A stretch of 64,000 nucleotides of DNA from positions 62,001 to 126,000 of the forward strand of contig DATILD010000034.1 of NCBI GenBank assembly GCA_035476815.1. The letters run 5' to 3'. A program made the position numbers and the translations under genes. This DNA is from Methylibium sp035476815 (GTDB lineage Bacteria > Pseudomonadota > Gammaproteobacteria > Burkholderiales > Burkholderiaceae_C). Shown one piece after another: positions 33,151-44,206 of this stretch (positions are counted from its first letter, which is position 1; each line of letters starts with the position of its first letter). The notes beneath the pieces were generated by a model. That model was not told where the DNA came from. It did not search any database and saw nothing but the letters and a program-made list of their open reading frames with translations.

Positions 33151-33795
33151 ATGGCCCCCGTGCTGGTGCTTGCCGCCCATCCCGACCTGCGCCAGTCGCG
33201 CGTCAACCGCGCGCTGCTCGACGCCGCCCGCGCGCTGGCCGCCGAGCCCGGCGCCGCAGTCGAGGTGCGCGACCTCTATGCGCTCTACCCGGACTACGTG
33301 ATCGATGTCCCCGCCGAGCAGGCCGCCTGCGAGCGCGCCCAGCTGATCGTCTGGCAGCACCCGATCCACTGGTACGCGACGCCGCCGCTGATGAAGCTCT
33401 GGCTCGACGAGGTGCTGACGCTGGGCTGGGCCTATGGCCGCGGCGGCAACGCTCTGCGCGGCAAGGACGTCTGGCTGGTCGCCTCGACCGGCGGCGCCGA
33501 GAGCGCCTACCGGCCCGAGGGCTACAACCGCTACTTCTTCGATGCCTTCCTGCCGCCCTACGAGCAGACCGCGGCGCTGTGCGGCCTGCGCTTCCTGCCG
33601 CCGCTGCTGCAGCATGGCGCGCATGCGGTCGGTGGCGACGGGTTGCAGCGCCATGTCGCGGCCTACCGCGAGCGCCTCGCGAGCTACCCGGACTGGCCCG
33701 AGCTGGCCGAGCTCGAACCCTGCCCGGCCTGCGACATGCCGCCGGGCGACCGGCCGGCCGATCCGATGGCGGTGGCTGAGAAGGCGGCGGCATGA
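33151..33795 (+). CDS. kefF: KefF-like NAD(P)H oxidoreductase, KefC ancillary protein
   Basis: A 214-residue flavodoxin-fold quinone reductase: LVLAAHPDLRQSRVNRALLDAA binds FMN, IVWQHPIHWYATPPLMKLWLDEVL and GWAYGRGGNALRGKDV are typical of KefF/MdaB-type enzymes. KefF is needed for full activity of the glutathione-gated KefC efflux system and is a soluble quinone oxidoreductase. The link to KefC, encoded downstream after the repeat region, supports this name. The end has an unusual CPAC pair (PCPACDMP). Confidence 0.85.
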   Translation: MAPVLVLAAHPDLRQSRVNRALLDAARALAAEPGAAVEVRDLYALYPDYVIDVPAEQAACERAQLIVWQHPIHWYATPPLMKLWLDEVLTLGWAYGRGGNALRGKDVWLVASTGGAESAYRPEGYNRYFFDAFLPPYEQTAALCGLRFLPPLLQHGAHAVGGDGLQRHVAAYRERLASYPDWPELAELEPCPACDMPPGDRPADPMAVAEKAAA

Positions 33796-34055
33796 GCGCC
33801 GCCGCGCCGGGCCGCCCCAAGCAAGGCGCGCCCCTCGCGGAGGGGTGCTCGCCGTACTCGGCGAGCGGGGTGTGGTCATCCAGCGCCGCCGCGCCGGGCC
33901 GCCCCAAGCAAGGCGCGCCCCTCGTGGAGGGGTGCTCGCCGTACCCGGCGAGCGGGGTGTGGTCATCCAGCGCCGCCGCGCCGGGCCGCCCCAAGCAAGG
34001 CGCGCCCCTCGCGCAGGGGTGCTCGCCGTACTCGGCGAGCGGGGTGTGGTCATGA
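33792..34055 (+). repeat. Three in-frame 87-bp tandem repeats between kefF and kefC
   Basis: Units start at 33795 and 33882 (87 bp each) and 33969 (86 bp), differing by few bases. Every unit holds two hairpins: CCCCTC-GCG-GAGGGG and GCTCGCCG-TACT-CGGCGAGC. Because 87 is 29 codons, the block keeps a reading frame of 87 residues starting with an ATG that overlaps the kefF stop (ATGA, 33792) and ending with a TGA that overlaps the kefC ATG (34052-34055). Each repeat would encode SAAAPGRPKQGAPL then an EGCSPY-type stretch. I regard this as a repeat element, with a translated linker possible, and not a conventional gene. Confidence 0.85.
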
Positions 34056-35866
34056 GCGGTGTCACGCCCTGGCTGACCAGCAGCCTCGTCTTCCTGGGCG
34101 CCGCGGTGATCGCGGTGCCGCTGTCCAAGGCCCTCGGCCTCGGCTCGATCATCGGCTACCTGGCCGCCGGGCTGGTGATCGGCCCGTTCGGCCTCGGCCT
34201 GGTCAGCGACCCCGAGACCATCCTGCATTTCGCCGAGTTCGGCGTGGTGCTGATGCTGTTTCTCGTCGGCCTGGAACTGGAGCCGCGCAGGCTGTGGGCG
34301 CTGCGCCGGCCGATCTTCGGCTGGGGCGCCGCGCAGGTGCTGGGCTGCGCCGTCGTGCTCGGCCTCGCCGGCTGGGCGCTCGGCGCGCCCTGGCGCTGGG
34401 CGGTCGTCGCGGCGCTCGGCCTGGCGCTGAGCTCGACCGCGATCGCGCTGCAGGTGATGGACGAGCGCAACCTGCTGCCGACCACGTCGGGCCAGGCCGG
34501 CTTCTCGATCCTGCTGTTCCAGGACGTCGCGGCGATCCCGATCCTGGCGCTGATCCCGCTGCTCGGCGTCGCGGCCGACGACGGCGGCAACGCCTGGATC
34601 GAGGCGGCCCGCGCGCTGGCGGTCATTGCCGCCATCGTGCTCGGCGGACGGCTCGCGCTGCGGCCGCTGTTCCGCTGGATCGCGCGCAGCGACACGCCGG
34701 AGATCTTCACCGCCGCTTCGCTCGGCCTGGTGGTCGGCATCGCCGCGCTGATGCAGCTGGCCGGGCTGTCGATGGCGCTCGGCGCCTTCCTCGCCGGCGT
34801 GCTGCTGGCCGACAGCGAGTACCGCCGCGAGCTCGAGACCGACGTCGAGCCCTTCAAGGGCCTGCTGCTCGGCCTCTTCTTCATCGCGGTCGGCATGGCG
34901 GTCGACTTCGACGCGCTGCTGCAGCACCCTTGGGTCGTGCTCGGGCTGCTGGCGGGCTTCCTCGCGATCAAGGCCGTGGTGCTGTGGGCGCTGGCGCGCG
35001 CGATGGCGCTGCCCTGGCAGGAGCGCACCGTGTTCACGCTGCTGCTGGCCCAGGGCGGCGAATTCGCCTTCGTGGTGTTCCAGGCGGCTTCGAACGCGCG
35101 GGTGTTCAGCGCCGAGGTGGCCTCGGTGCTGATCGGCGCGGTCGCGCTGTCGATGCTGGTCACGCCGCTGCTGCTGGTGGCCTTCGACCGCTGGGTCGCG
35201 CCGCGCTACGCCGACTGCGACGAGCGGCCGGCGCTGGCCGAGCTCGACGAGCCGCAGGAGGCACCGATCATCATCGCCGGCTTCGGCCGCTACGGGCAGA
35301 TCGTCGGGCGGCTGCTCTACGCCAACGGCCTGAAGGCGACGGTGCTGGAGCATGACGCCGAGCAGATCGAGTTCCTGCGGCGCTTCGACTTCCAGCTCTT
35401 CTACGGCGATGCGACCCGGCTCGACCTGCTGCGCACCGCCGGTGCCGCCACGGCCAGGGTGCTGGTGCTGGCGATCGACGACGTCGAGCAGAGCCTGAAG
35501 GTCGCCGACCTCGCGCGCGAGCATTTCCCGAACCTGACCGTGGTCGCGCGTGCCCGCAACGTGACCCACTGGTACGCGCTGCGCGACCGCGGCGTGCTGC
35601 ACATCGAGCGCGAGACGCTCGACGCCTCGCTGATGAGCGCGCGCAGCGTGCTCGAGGCGCTGGGCTGGCAGCCGCACCGCGCGCGCCAGCTGGCGATGCG
35701 CTTTCGCCGCCACAACGTCGATCAGCTCGAGCGCCAATGGCCGCACCACCGCGACGAGGCCGCGCTGGTGTCGATGGCCAAGGCCGGCCGGCAGCAGCTC
35801 GAGGAGCTGTTCGCGCAGGACCGCGCGGCGCGCGAGGAACGGCGCCGCGAGGGCTGGGGCCAGTAG
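34052..35866 (+). CDS. kefC: KefC-type monovalent cation:proton antiporter
   Basis: A 604-residue CPA2 family protein. About 12 transmembrane helices (to about residue 385) include GLVIGPFGLGL, LFLVGLELEPRRLW and FLAGVLLADSEYRRELE; then a RCK/TrkA-N domain with the nucleotide-binding IIAGFGRYGQIVGRLLYANG and downstream LVLAIDDVEQSLKVA. KefC expels K+ in exchange for H+ when glutathione adducts form, protecting against electrophiles. Start ATG is at 34052 within the end of the tandem repeat block, so kefC translation may depend on that block. Confidence 0.9.
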   Translation: MSGVTPWLTSSLVFLGAAVIAVPLSKALGLGSIIGYLAAGLVIGPFGLGLVSDPETILHFAEFGVVLMLFLVGLELEPRRLWALRRPIFGWGAAQVLGCAVVLGLAGWALGAPWRWAVVAALGLALSSTAIALQVMDERNLLPTTSGQAGFSILLFQDVAAIPILALIPLLGVAADDGGNAWIEAARALAVIAAIVLGGRLALRPLFRWIARSDTPEIFTAASLGLVVGIAALMQLAGLSMALGAFLAGVLLADSEYRRELETDVEPFKGLLLGLFFIAVGMAVDFDALLQHPWVVLGLLAGFLAIKAVVLWALARAMALPWQERTVFTLLLAQGGEFAFVVFQAASNARVFSAEVASVLIGAVALSMLVTPLLLVAFDRWVAPRYADCDERPALAELDEPQEAPIIIAGFGRYGQIVGRLLYANGLKATVLEHDAEQIEFLRRFDFQLFYGDATRLDLLRTAGAATARVLVLAIDDVEQSLKVADLAREHFPNLTVVARARNVTHWYALRDRGVLHIERETLDASLMSARSVLEALGWQPHRARQLAMRFRRHNVDQLERQWPHHRDEAALVSMAKAGRQQLEELFAQDRAAREERRREGWGQ

Positions 35867-35879
35867 CGGCCGCCGACCG

Positions 35880-36824
35880 ATGCTGCGCAGCCTCTGGCAC
35901 GCCCTGCGGCGCCCCGCGGCGCCGGACGCGCCGCAGGCGCATGGCGGCGACTTCTTCCGCGGGCTGGTCGAGGCCGGCGAGCTCAACCTGCTGGTGGTCG
36001 GCAGCGACCACATGGTGCGCTACGCCAGCCCGAACTGCATCGCGATGCTCGGACGCGACCCGAGCGGCGAGCGCTGCGAGACGCTGGTGTCCGACGAGGT
36101 GCTGGGCCACCTCGACCGGCTGCTCGGCGGCGCGGCCGACCGGCGCGCGGCGTCGGAGGCCCGCGAGGTCGAGTTCCGCCTCGCCGACGCGCGCGGCGGC
36201 CCGGCGCGGCTGCGCGTGCGCTTCGTCAGCCTGCTGCACCTGCCGGCGGTGCGCGGCGTGCTGCTGAGCTTCGTCGACATGTCGGCCGCGCACGAGCGCA
36301 TCGCCGGGCTCGCGAGGCTGGCGGTCGTCGACGCCCTGACCGGCCTGCGCAACCGGCTGGCGCTCGACGAGGTGCTGCCGCTGACGCTGGGGCCGGGGCG
36401 CGAGACCTGGCCGCGCGCGGCGGTGGCCTTCATCGACATCGACCACTTCGGCCGCTACAACAAGCTGCACACCGACGCCGGCGGCGACGAGGCGCTGCGC
36501 CGCATCGCCCAGGCCCTGCAGCACAGCCTGCGCGACACCGACCTGCTGTTCCGCAAGGGCGGGGAGGAATTCGTCGCGCTGCTGCCGGACGTCGACCCGC
36601 TCGCCGCCGCGGCGGCGGCCGAGCGGCTGCGCGCCTCGGTCGAGGCGCTGGCGATCCCGCATGCCGGTTCGGCCAGCGCGCCGGTGCTGACCGTGACCGT
36701 CGGCGTTGCCAGCGGCGCTGCGGCCATGTCGGTCGAGACCCTGATGAAGCAGGCCGCCGACCTGGTGATGGCGGCCAAGCTCGACGGGCGGCGCAACCGG
36801 GTGCTCGTCGGGCCGCCGGCCTGA
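35880..36824 (+). CDS. PAS-GGDEF diguanylate cyclase
   Basis: A 314-residue soluble protein with a PAS-like sensor domain (about residues 25-135) and a GGDEF domain from about residue 155. The active-site motif is GGEEF (RKGGEEFVALLPD), and RDTD lies five residues before it, so the inhibitory I-site is intact. It should make cyclic di-GMP and be product-inhibited. It starts 13 bases after kefC and may be co-transcribed. YajQ, a possible c-di-GMP binder, is 33 kb away. Confidence 0.87.
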   Translation: MLRSLWHALRRPAAPDAPQAHGGDFFRGLVEAGELNLLVVGSDHMVRYASPNCIAMLGRDPSGERCETLVSDEVLGHLDRLLGGAADRRAASEAREVEFRLADARGGPARLRVRFVSLLHLPAVRGVLLSFVDMSAAHERIAGLARLAVVDALTGLRNRLALDEVLPLTLGPGRETWPRAAVAFIDIDHFGRYNKLHTDAGGDEALRRIAQALQHSLRDTDLLFRKGGEEFVALLPDVDPLAAAAAAERLRASVEALAIPHAGSASAPVLTVTVGVASGAAAMSVETLMKQAADLVMAAKLDGRRNRVLVGPPA

Positions 36825-36842
36825 GCGCGCGGCGCCGCGCGC
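36825..36842. terminator. 18-bp palindrome between convergent genes
   Basis: GCGCGCGGCGCCGCGCGC is a perfect palindrome located directly after the GGDEF stop codon (which ends at 36824) and before the stop of the convergent crotonase gene. It may end transcription from both sides; no T-run is present. Confidence 0.4.
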
Positions 36843-36859
36843 TGCCCGGTCGCGCCGGC

Positions 36860-37651
36860 TCAGCGGCCCTCGAATGCCGGCGGCCGCTTGGCGAAGAAGG
36901 CCGCCAGGCCCTCGTCGAAGTCGCGCGTGCGGGTGCCGTCGGCGAAGGCGGCGGCCTCGGCGTCGAGCTGCGTCGCGAGGTCGTTGTCGAGCGACTGCCG
37001 CAGCAGGCGCTTCACGCGCCCGTAGGCCAGCGTCGGCCCGGCGGCCAGCCGCTGCGCCAGCGCCATCGTCTCGGCCTCCAGCGTGGCGGCGGGCACGACG
37101 CGGTTGACGAGGCCCAGGCGCAGCGCCTCGGCGGCGTCGAAGGTGTCGGACAGCAGCGCGATCTGCATCGCGTGGCGCAGCCCGAGCAGGCGCGGCAGGT
37201 GCCAGGAGCTGCCACCGTCGCAGCTCGCGCCGATGCGGGTGTAGGCGAGGTTGAAGCTGGCGGTGTCGGCTGCGATCGCCAGGTCGCAGCCGAGCGCCAG
37301 GCTCAGCGAGCCGCCGGCCACCGCGCCCTGCAGGCTGGCGATCACCGGCGCGTCCATCGCGCACAGCAGGCGCAGGCCGCCGTGCAGGCCTTCGATCAGC
37401 CGGGCGGCGACGGCGGTCGCGTCGCCACGCATCGCGGCGAGGTCGCCGCCGACGCCGAAGCTGCGCCCGGCGCCGCACACGACGACGGCGCGCACGCCGG
37501 CATCGGCGGCCAGCGTGCGGCAGGCGGCGAGGAAGGCGTCGGTCGTCGGCACGTCGAGGGCGTTCAACGCGGCGGGACGGTTCAGGCGCAGCACGGCGAC
37601 GGCGCCTTCACGGCGCAGTTGCACGGGCGGCTCGGTCGGGTCGGTGCTCAA
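36860..37651 (-). CDS. Enoyl-CoA hydratase/isomerase family protein
   Basis: A 263-residue crotonase-fold protein: LRLNRPAALNALDVPTTDAFL at the N-terminus, oxyanion loop GAGRSFGVGGDLAAM, and GAVAGGSLSLALGCDLAIAADTA. The usual second catalytic segment GAxPxxGGT is replaced by IGASCDGGSSWHLPRLLG, which resembles PaaG-type isomerases more than short-chain hydratases. Substrate is unknown and no fatty-acid or phenylacetate genes are adjacent. Confidence 0.85.
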   Translation of the reverse strand: MSTDPTEPPVQLRREGAVAVLRLNRPAALNALDVPTTDAFLAACRTLAADAGVRAVVVCGAGRSFGVGGDLAAMRGDATAVAARLIEGLHGGLRLLCAMDAPVIASLQGAVAGGSLSLALGCDLAIAADTASFNLAYTRIGASCDGGSSWHLPRLLGLRHAMQIALLSDTFDAAEALRLGLVNRVVPAATLEAETMALAQRLAAGPTLAYGRVKRLLRQSLDNDLATQLDAEAAAFADGTRTRDFDEGLAAFFAKRPPAFEGR

Positions 37652-37698
37652 GGGCGTCTCCGGTGTCGGTGCAGACCCGAACGATACGACGGCGCGGA

Positions 37699-39011
<1,313 letters not shown>

Positions 39012-39015
<4 letters not shown>

Positions 39016-39428
39016 CCGCCGGCGTTGACCTGGGACGCGTCGACCATGTGCACCAGCTCCCACACATGGCCGTCGAGGTCCTCGAAGCCGTGCTGGACCA
39101 TGAAGCCATGGTCGACCAGCGCGCGCGGCACGGCGGCACCGGCCGACCGTGCCTTGGCAACCAGCGATTCGAGCTCCTCGCGGCTGTCGCAGGACAGGCA
39201 GATCAGCACCTCGGTGACCTGCTTCGCGTCGGCGACCGGCTTGCCGGTGAAGCCGGCGAAGAAGGGCTCGACCAGCAGCATCACGTGGATGCTCTCGCTG
39301 ACCACCATGCAGGCGCCCTGGTCGTTGGAGAACTGCGGGTTGAAGCCGTAGCCGAGCGCGGCGAAGAAGGCCTTGCTCCGCTCCAGGTCCTTGACCGGCA
39401 GGTTGACGAAGATCTGCTTGTTGTTCAT
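39012..39428 (-). CDS. VOC superfamily (glyoxalase-like) protein
   Basis: A 138-residue vicinal oxygen chelate protein, beginning MNNKQIFVNLPVKDLERSKAF and including AALGYGFNPQFSNDQGACMVV and GFEDLDGHVWELVHMD-type metal-site residues (LDGHVWELVHM). Related family members, annotated as bleomycin-resistance or lactoylglutathione lyase-like, accompany ECF42 genes. It overlaps the sigma factor ATG as ATGA. Confidence 0.85.
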
Positions 39429-39440
39429 CGGGTCGTCCTT

Positions 39441-39518
39441 TCAGGGGCCGCGGGCCAGTTCGGCCTGCAGGCGGTCGAAGTTCTGTTCGTTGGCGGGCGC
39501 GGCGTCGATGGTGGCCAT
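39441..39518 (-). CDS. Possible 25-residue peptide in the ECF42 cluster
   Basis: A small frame reading MATIDAAPANEQNFDRLQAE followed by LARGP lies between the YCII and VOC genes (its ATG at 39518). The region would otherwise be empty, and 12 bases separate its stop from the VOC start. It may be a remnant, a leader peptide or chance; no family was recognised. Confidence 0.25.
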   Translation of the reverse strand: MATIDAAPANEQNFDRLQAELARGP

Positions 39519-39529
39519 GGCCTGCGCCT

Positions 39530-39949
39530 TCAACGGGCCTCGCCGCCGACGCCCAGCGCTCGGAAACGGTCGACGGCCGCGTCGGGCTCGAAGTCCTCCA
39601 GTTCGTAGAGCTGCCGCACCTCGATCACGCCGTCGGCGCGCTGGCCCATCGGCGAGGGGAAGCGGCGTGTCCACTCCAGCGCCTCGTCGCGGCTGCGCAC
39701 CTGGATGATGGTGTAGCCGGCCACGAGCTCCTTGGTTTCGGCGAACGGCCCGTCGACGACGCTCGGCCTGCCGGCCTCGTAGCGGATGCGCCAGCCCTTG
39801 CGGCTGGGCTGCAGGCCCGAGGCGTCGAGCAGCACGCCGGCGCGGGCCAGTTCCCCGTGGTACTCGGCCATCCGCGCCATCAGGCCGGGCTCGGGCGGCA
39901 TGCCCGCCTCGCTGTCGGCATCGGCCTTGACGATGATCATGAAGCGCAT
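39530..39949 (-). CDS. YCII/DGPF domain protein
   Basis: A 139-residue YCII-related protein with the DGPF signature in SVVDGPFAETKELVAGYTII, plus MRFMIIVKADADSEAGMPPEP at the start. In other genera such proteins are targets of the neighbouring ECF42 sigma factor; biochemical function is unknown. A C-terminal extension (DFEPDAAVDRFRALGV) is present. Confidence 0.85.
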   Translation of the reverse strand: MRFMIIVKADADSEAGMPPEPGLMARMAEYHGELARAGVLLDASGLQPSRKGWRIRYEAGRPSVVDGPFAETKELVAGYTIIQVRSRDEALEWTRRFPSPMGQRADGVIEVRQLYELEDFEPDAAVDRFRALGVGGEAR

Positions 39950-39980
39950 GTCAGGCCCGCCCGGCCGCCCGAAGGGCCCG

Positions 39981-40026
39981 AGACGCCCCCCCGGGGGGCA
40001 GTGAGCGACGCGAGCGTGGGGGTTGT
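39981..40026 (+). repeat. GC-rich intergenic repeat in the ECF42 cluster
   Basis: GACGCCCCCCCGGGGGGCAG is followed by GAGCGACGCGAGCGTGGGGGTTG, the same pattern as at 26.6 kb and, less closely, 44.2 and 45.2 kb. It fills the gap between the YCII gene and the PhnB-like VOC gene. Confidence 0.6.
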
Positions 40027-40032
40027 TTCATC

Positions 40033-40503
40033 TCAGCTCCCCTCGTGGGCACGCTGCAAGGCGGCGAGGTCGAGCTTGACCATGCCGAGGATCGCCTGCA
40101 GCACGCGCTGGCTGCACGCCGGGTCCGACATCCAGGCCGCGAGCTGGGTCGGCACGACCTGCCACGACACGCCGTAACGGTCGTGCAGCCAGCCGCATTG
40201 CTCGACCGCGCCGCCGTCGGCCAGACGCTCCCAGTAATGGTCGATCTCGGCCTGGGTCGTGCAGTTCACGACGAAGGACACCGCGTGGTTGAACTGGAAC
40301 TGCGGGCCGCCGTTGAGCGCCAGCCAGTCCTGGCCGTCGAGCTCGAAGGCCACGGTCAGCACCGTGCCGGCCGGCATCGGCATGCCGTCGCCGTAGTGGG
40401 TGATCGCCTTGATCCGCGAGTTGGGGAACACCGACCCGTAGAACCGGGCGGCATCTTCGGCCTGGCGGTCGAACCACAGGCAGGGGGTCGTTCGCTGTTG
40501 CAT
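40033..40503 (-). CDS. VOC superfamily protein (PhnB-like, DUF1428/3-demethylubiquinone-type)
   Basis: A 156-residue PhnB-like VOC protein with LWFDRQAEDAARFYGSVFPNS and QFNHAVSFVVNCTTQAEIDHYWERL, a CGWLHDRYGVSWQVVP core, then LQAILGMVKLDLAALQRA. In several bacteria these proteins sit in ECF42 or ECF41 operons. Catalytic activity is unknown. Confidence 0.85.
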   Translation of the reverse strand: MQQRTTPCLWFDRQAEDAARFYGSVFPNSRIKAITHYGDGMPMPAGTVLTVAFELDGQDWLALNGGPQFQFNHAVSFVVNCTTQAEIDHYWERLADGGAVEQCGWLHDRYGVSWQVVPTQLAAWMSDPACSQRVLQAILGMVKLDLAALQRAHEGS

Positions 40504-40566
40504 CGGTCATCCTCCTGTCCTGACGACGAACGGCGCGGCGCCGTTTCGACCGACGCGGACTCGGTG

Positions 40567-40941
40567 CTAACCCTGGGTCGGCGGACTCCCGGCGTAGCAG
40601 GGCGCGAGCGCGCGCACCTCCACCGTACACCAGCCGGCCGCCGGGCAGCGCGCCGCGATCGCGAGCGCCTCGTCACGGGTGTTGCAGCTGAGCAGGAAGA
40701 AGCCGCCGACCATCTCCTTGGCCTCGGCGAACGGGCCGTCGCGCACCTCGGTGCGGCCGCCGCGCACTGTGACCCGCGCCGCGCCGTCCTGCGACTGCAG
40801 CGATTCGCTGGCCACCAGCAGGCCGTCGCGCCGCAGCCCGTCGCCGAAGCGCAGCATGCTCTCGTACAGCGCGCGGCCCTCGGTCTCGCTGCGGCCGCGG
40901 CGCTGGTCGACCGGTTCGACGATCAGCAGCATGTAGGACAT
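40567..40941 (-). CDS. Second YCII/DGPF domain protein
   Basis: A 124-residue protein with MSYMLLIVEPVDQRRGRSETE at the start and the DGPF signature in EVRDGPFAEAKEMVGGFFLL. The second DGPF protein in the cluster, it starts 10 bases after the oligopeptidase stop, so the whole run from the oligopeptidase to the sigma factor may be one transcript. Confidence 0.85.
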   Translation of the reverse strand: MSYMLLIVEPVDQRRGRSETEGRALYESMLRFGDGLRRDGLLVASESLQSQDGAARVTVRGGRTEVRDGPFAEAKEMVGGFFLLSCNTRDEALAIAARCPAAGWCTVEVRALAPCYAGSPPTQG

Positions 40942-40951
40942 CGCGTTCTCC

Positions 40952-43078
<2,127 letters not shown>

Positions 43079-43153
43079 GGGGCCTTGGCAGCGACGGCGC
43101 GGGTGTGCGCCGGGCAGGATGCTAGCCGAGGCCTCGGCACGCTGTCCCGGCCC

Positions 43154-43206
43154 GGTTGTGGCTGCGACTCACATCGCCTTCAGCGATATGAGTCTGCGCC
43201 GCAACC
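43154..43206. repeat. Imperfect 23-bp inverted repeat upstream of the oligopeptidase gene
   Basis: Arms 43154-43176 and 43184-43206 pair at 18 of 23 positions around a 7-base loop. The right arm overlaps the left arm of the inverted repeat at 43202-43292, so the 198-base gap holds a composite structure. The oligopeptidase gene starts at 43078, on the far side. Confidence 0.55.
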
Positions 43207-43292
43207 TGGAACGCTGACGCGCTGCGTCAGCAGCAGGGTTGTGGCTTCGCCTCAACCCGGACCGAGACGCAGCGCGTCAGAGTTCCAGGTTG
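43202..43292. repeat. 27-bp inverted repeat that includes the 3' end of panC
   Basis: Arms 43202-43228 and 43266-43292 match at 26 of 27 positions. The right arm contains the last codons and stop of panC (43277-43279). The 37-base spacer itself folds (GGTTGTGGC-TTC-GCCTCAACC). The arms also contain the shorter CTGACGCGCTGCGTC unit. Confidence 0.75.
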
Positions 43293-44107
43293 TCGATCAG
43301 CCGCGTGGCTCCGAGCTTCGCCGCCGCCAGCACCACCAGCGGATCGTCCGCCCCCTTGACCGGCGGCTGCAGGTCGGCGCGCCGGCGCACGGTCACGTAG
43401 TCCGGCGCCCAGCCGCGCGCGCGCAGGCCGTCCATCGCCTTGCGTTCCTGGGCGCCGAGGTCCTTGACGCCGCGCTTCACCGCCGCCTTCAGCGCCTGCA
43501 GCGCGGCGGCGAGCTGCGGCGCCTCGGCGCGCTCGGCCTCGCTCAGGTAGGCGTTGCGCGAGCTCAGCGCCAGGCCGTCGGCGGCGCGCGCCGTCTCGCC
43601 CGGCACCACCTCGACCGGCAGCGCGAACTGCTCGACCATGCCCTTCAACACCAGGAACTGCTGGTAGTCCTTCTTGCCGAAGATCGCCAGCCGCGGCTGC
43701 ACGCACTGGAACAGCTTCAGCACCACGGTGCACACGCCGACGAAGAAGCCGGGCCGGAACTCGCCCTCCAGGATGTCGGCCAGCGCCGCCGGCGGATGCA
43801 CCTTGTAGGTCTGCGGCTGAGGGTAGAGCTCGCCCTCGTGCGGCGCGAACACCAGGTTGCAGCCGAGCGCGCGGAGCTGCTCGCAGTCGTGCTCGAGCGT
43901 GCGCGGATAGCGGTCGAAGTCCTCGTGCGGCTGGAACTGCAGCCGGTTGACGAAGATGCTGACCACCACCGGCCCACCGAGCTCGCGCGCCTGCTTGACG
44001 AGCTGCAGATGCCCCTCGTGCAGATTGCCCATGGTCGGCACGAAGGCCGGCGGCTTGGCGCCCGCGAGCGCATGCCGCAGGTCAGCGACGGTGTGGACGA
44101 CGCGCAT
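43277..44107 (-). CDS. panC: Pantothenate synthetase
   Basis: A 276-residue enzyme that joins pantoate and beta-alanine using ATP. The HIGH-like motif is VPTMGNLHEGHL, followed by SIFVNRLQFQPHEDFDRYPR and the LSSRNAYLS loop. Length is normal. It lies 99 bases downstream of panB on the same strand, giving panB-panC order. The C-terminal codons lie in an inverted repeat (43202-43292). Confidence 0.96.
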   Translation of the reverse strand: MRVVHTVADLRHALAGAKPPAFVPTMGNLHEGHLQLVKQARELGGPVVVSIFVNRLQFQPHEDFDRYPRTLEHDCEQLRALGCNLVFAPHEGELYPQPQTYKVHPPAALADILEGEFRPGFFVGVCTVVLKLFQCVQPRLAIFGKKDYQQFLVLKGMVEQFALPVEVVPGETARAADGLALSSRNAYLSEAERAEAPQLAAALQALKAAVKRGVKDLGAQERKAMDGLRARGWAPDYVTVRRRADLQPPVKGADDPLVVLAAAKLGATRLIDNLEL

Positions 44108-44154
44108 GCGCTTCCTTCGAGCAGCCGCCGCAGACCGGCTTTGCCGGTCTGCCA

Positions 44155-44199
44155 GCGGCGCCCCCTGGAGGGGGAGCGGCGAAGCCGCAACGGGGGTGG
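44155..44199 (+). repeat. 45-bp GC-rich repeat copy between panB and panC
   Basis: This differs by one base (44 of 45) from the copy at 45139-45183. It includes CCCCCTGGAGGGGG and then GCGGCGAAGCCGC, both hairpin-forming. It fills the panB-panC gap next to a CCGGC...GCCGG stem. Confidence 0.8.
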
Positions 44200-44206
44200 T
44201 CCATGT

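Noticed and set aside
33792..34055. The 87-residue frame as a true protein gene
   Set aside because: It consists only of three copies of one hairpin-rich repeat with no non-repeat part, so I list it as a repeat; translation is still possible.
39441..39674. The 77-residue form of the small frame in the ECF42 cluster
   Set aside because: It overlaps the YCII gene antiparallel to nothing useful and starts inside that gene; only the 25-residue version is kept, with low confidence.
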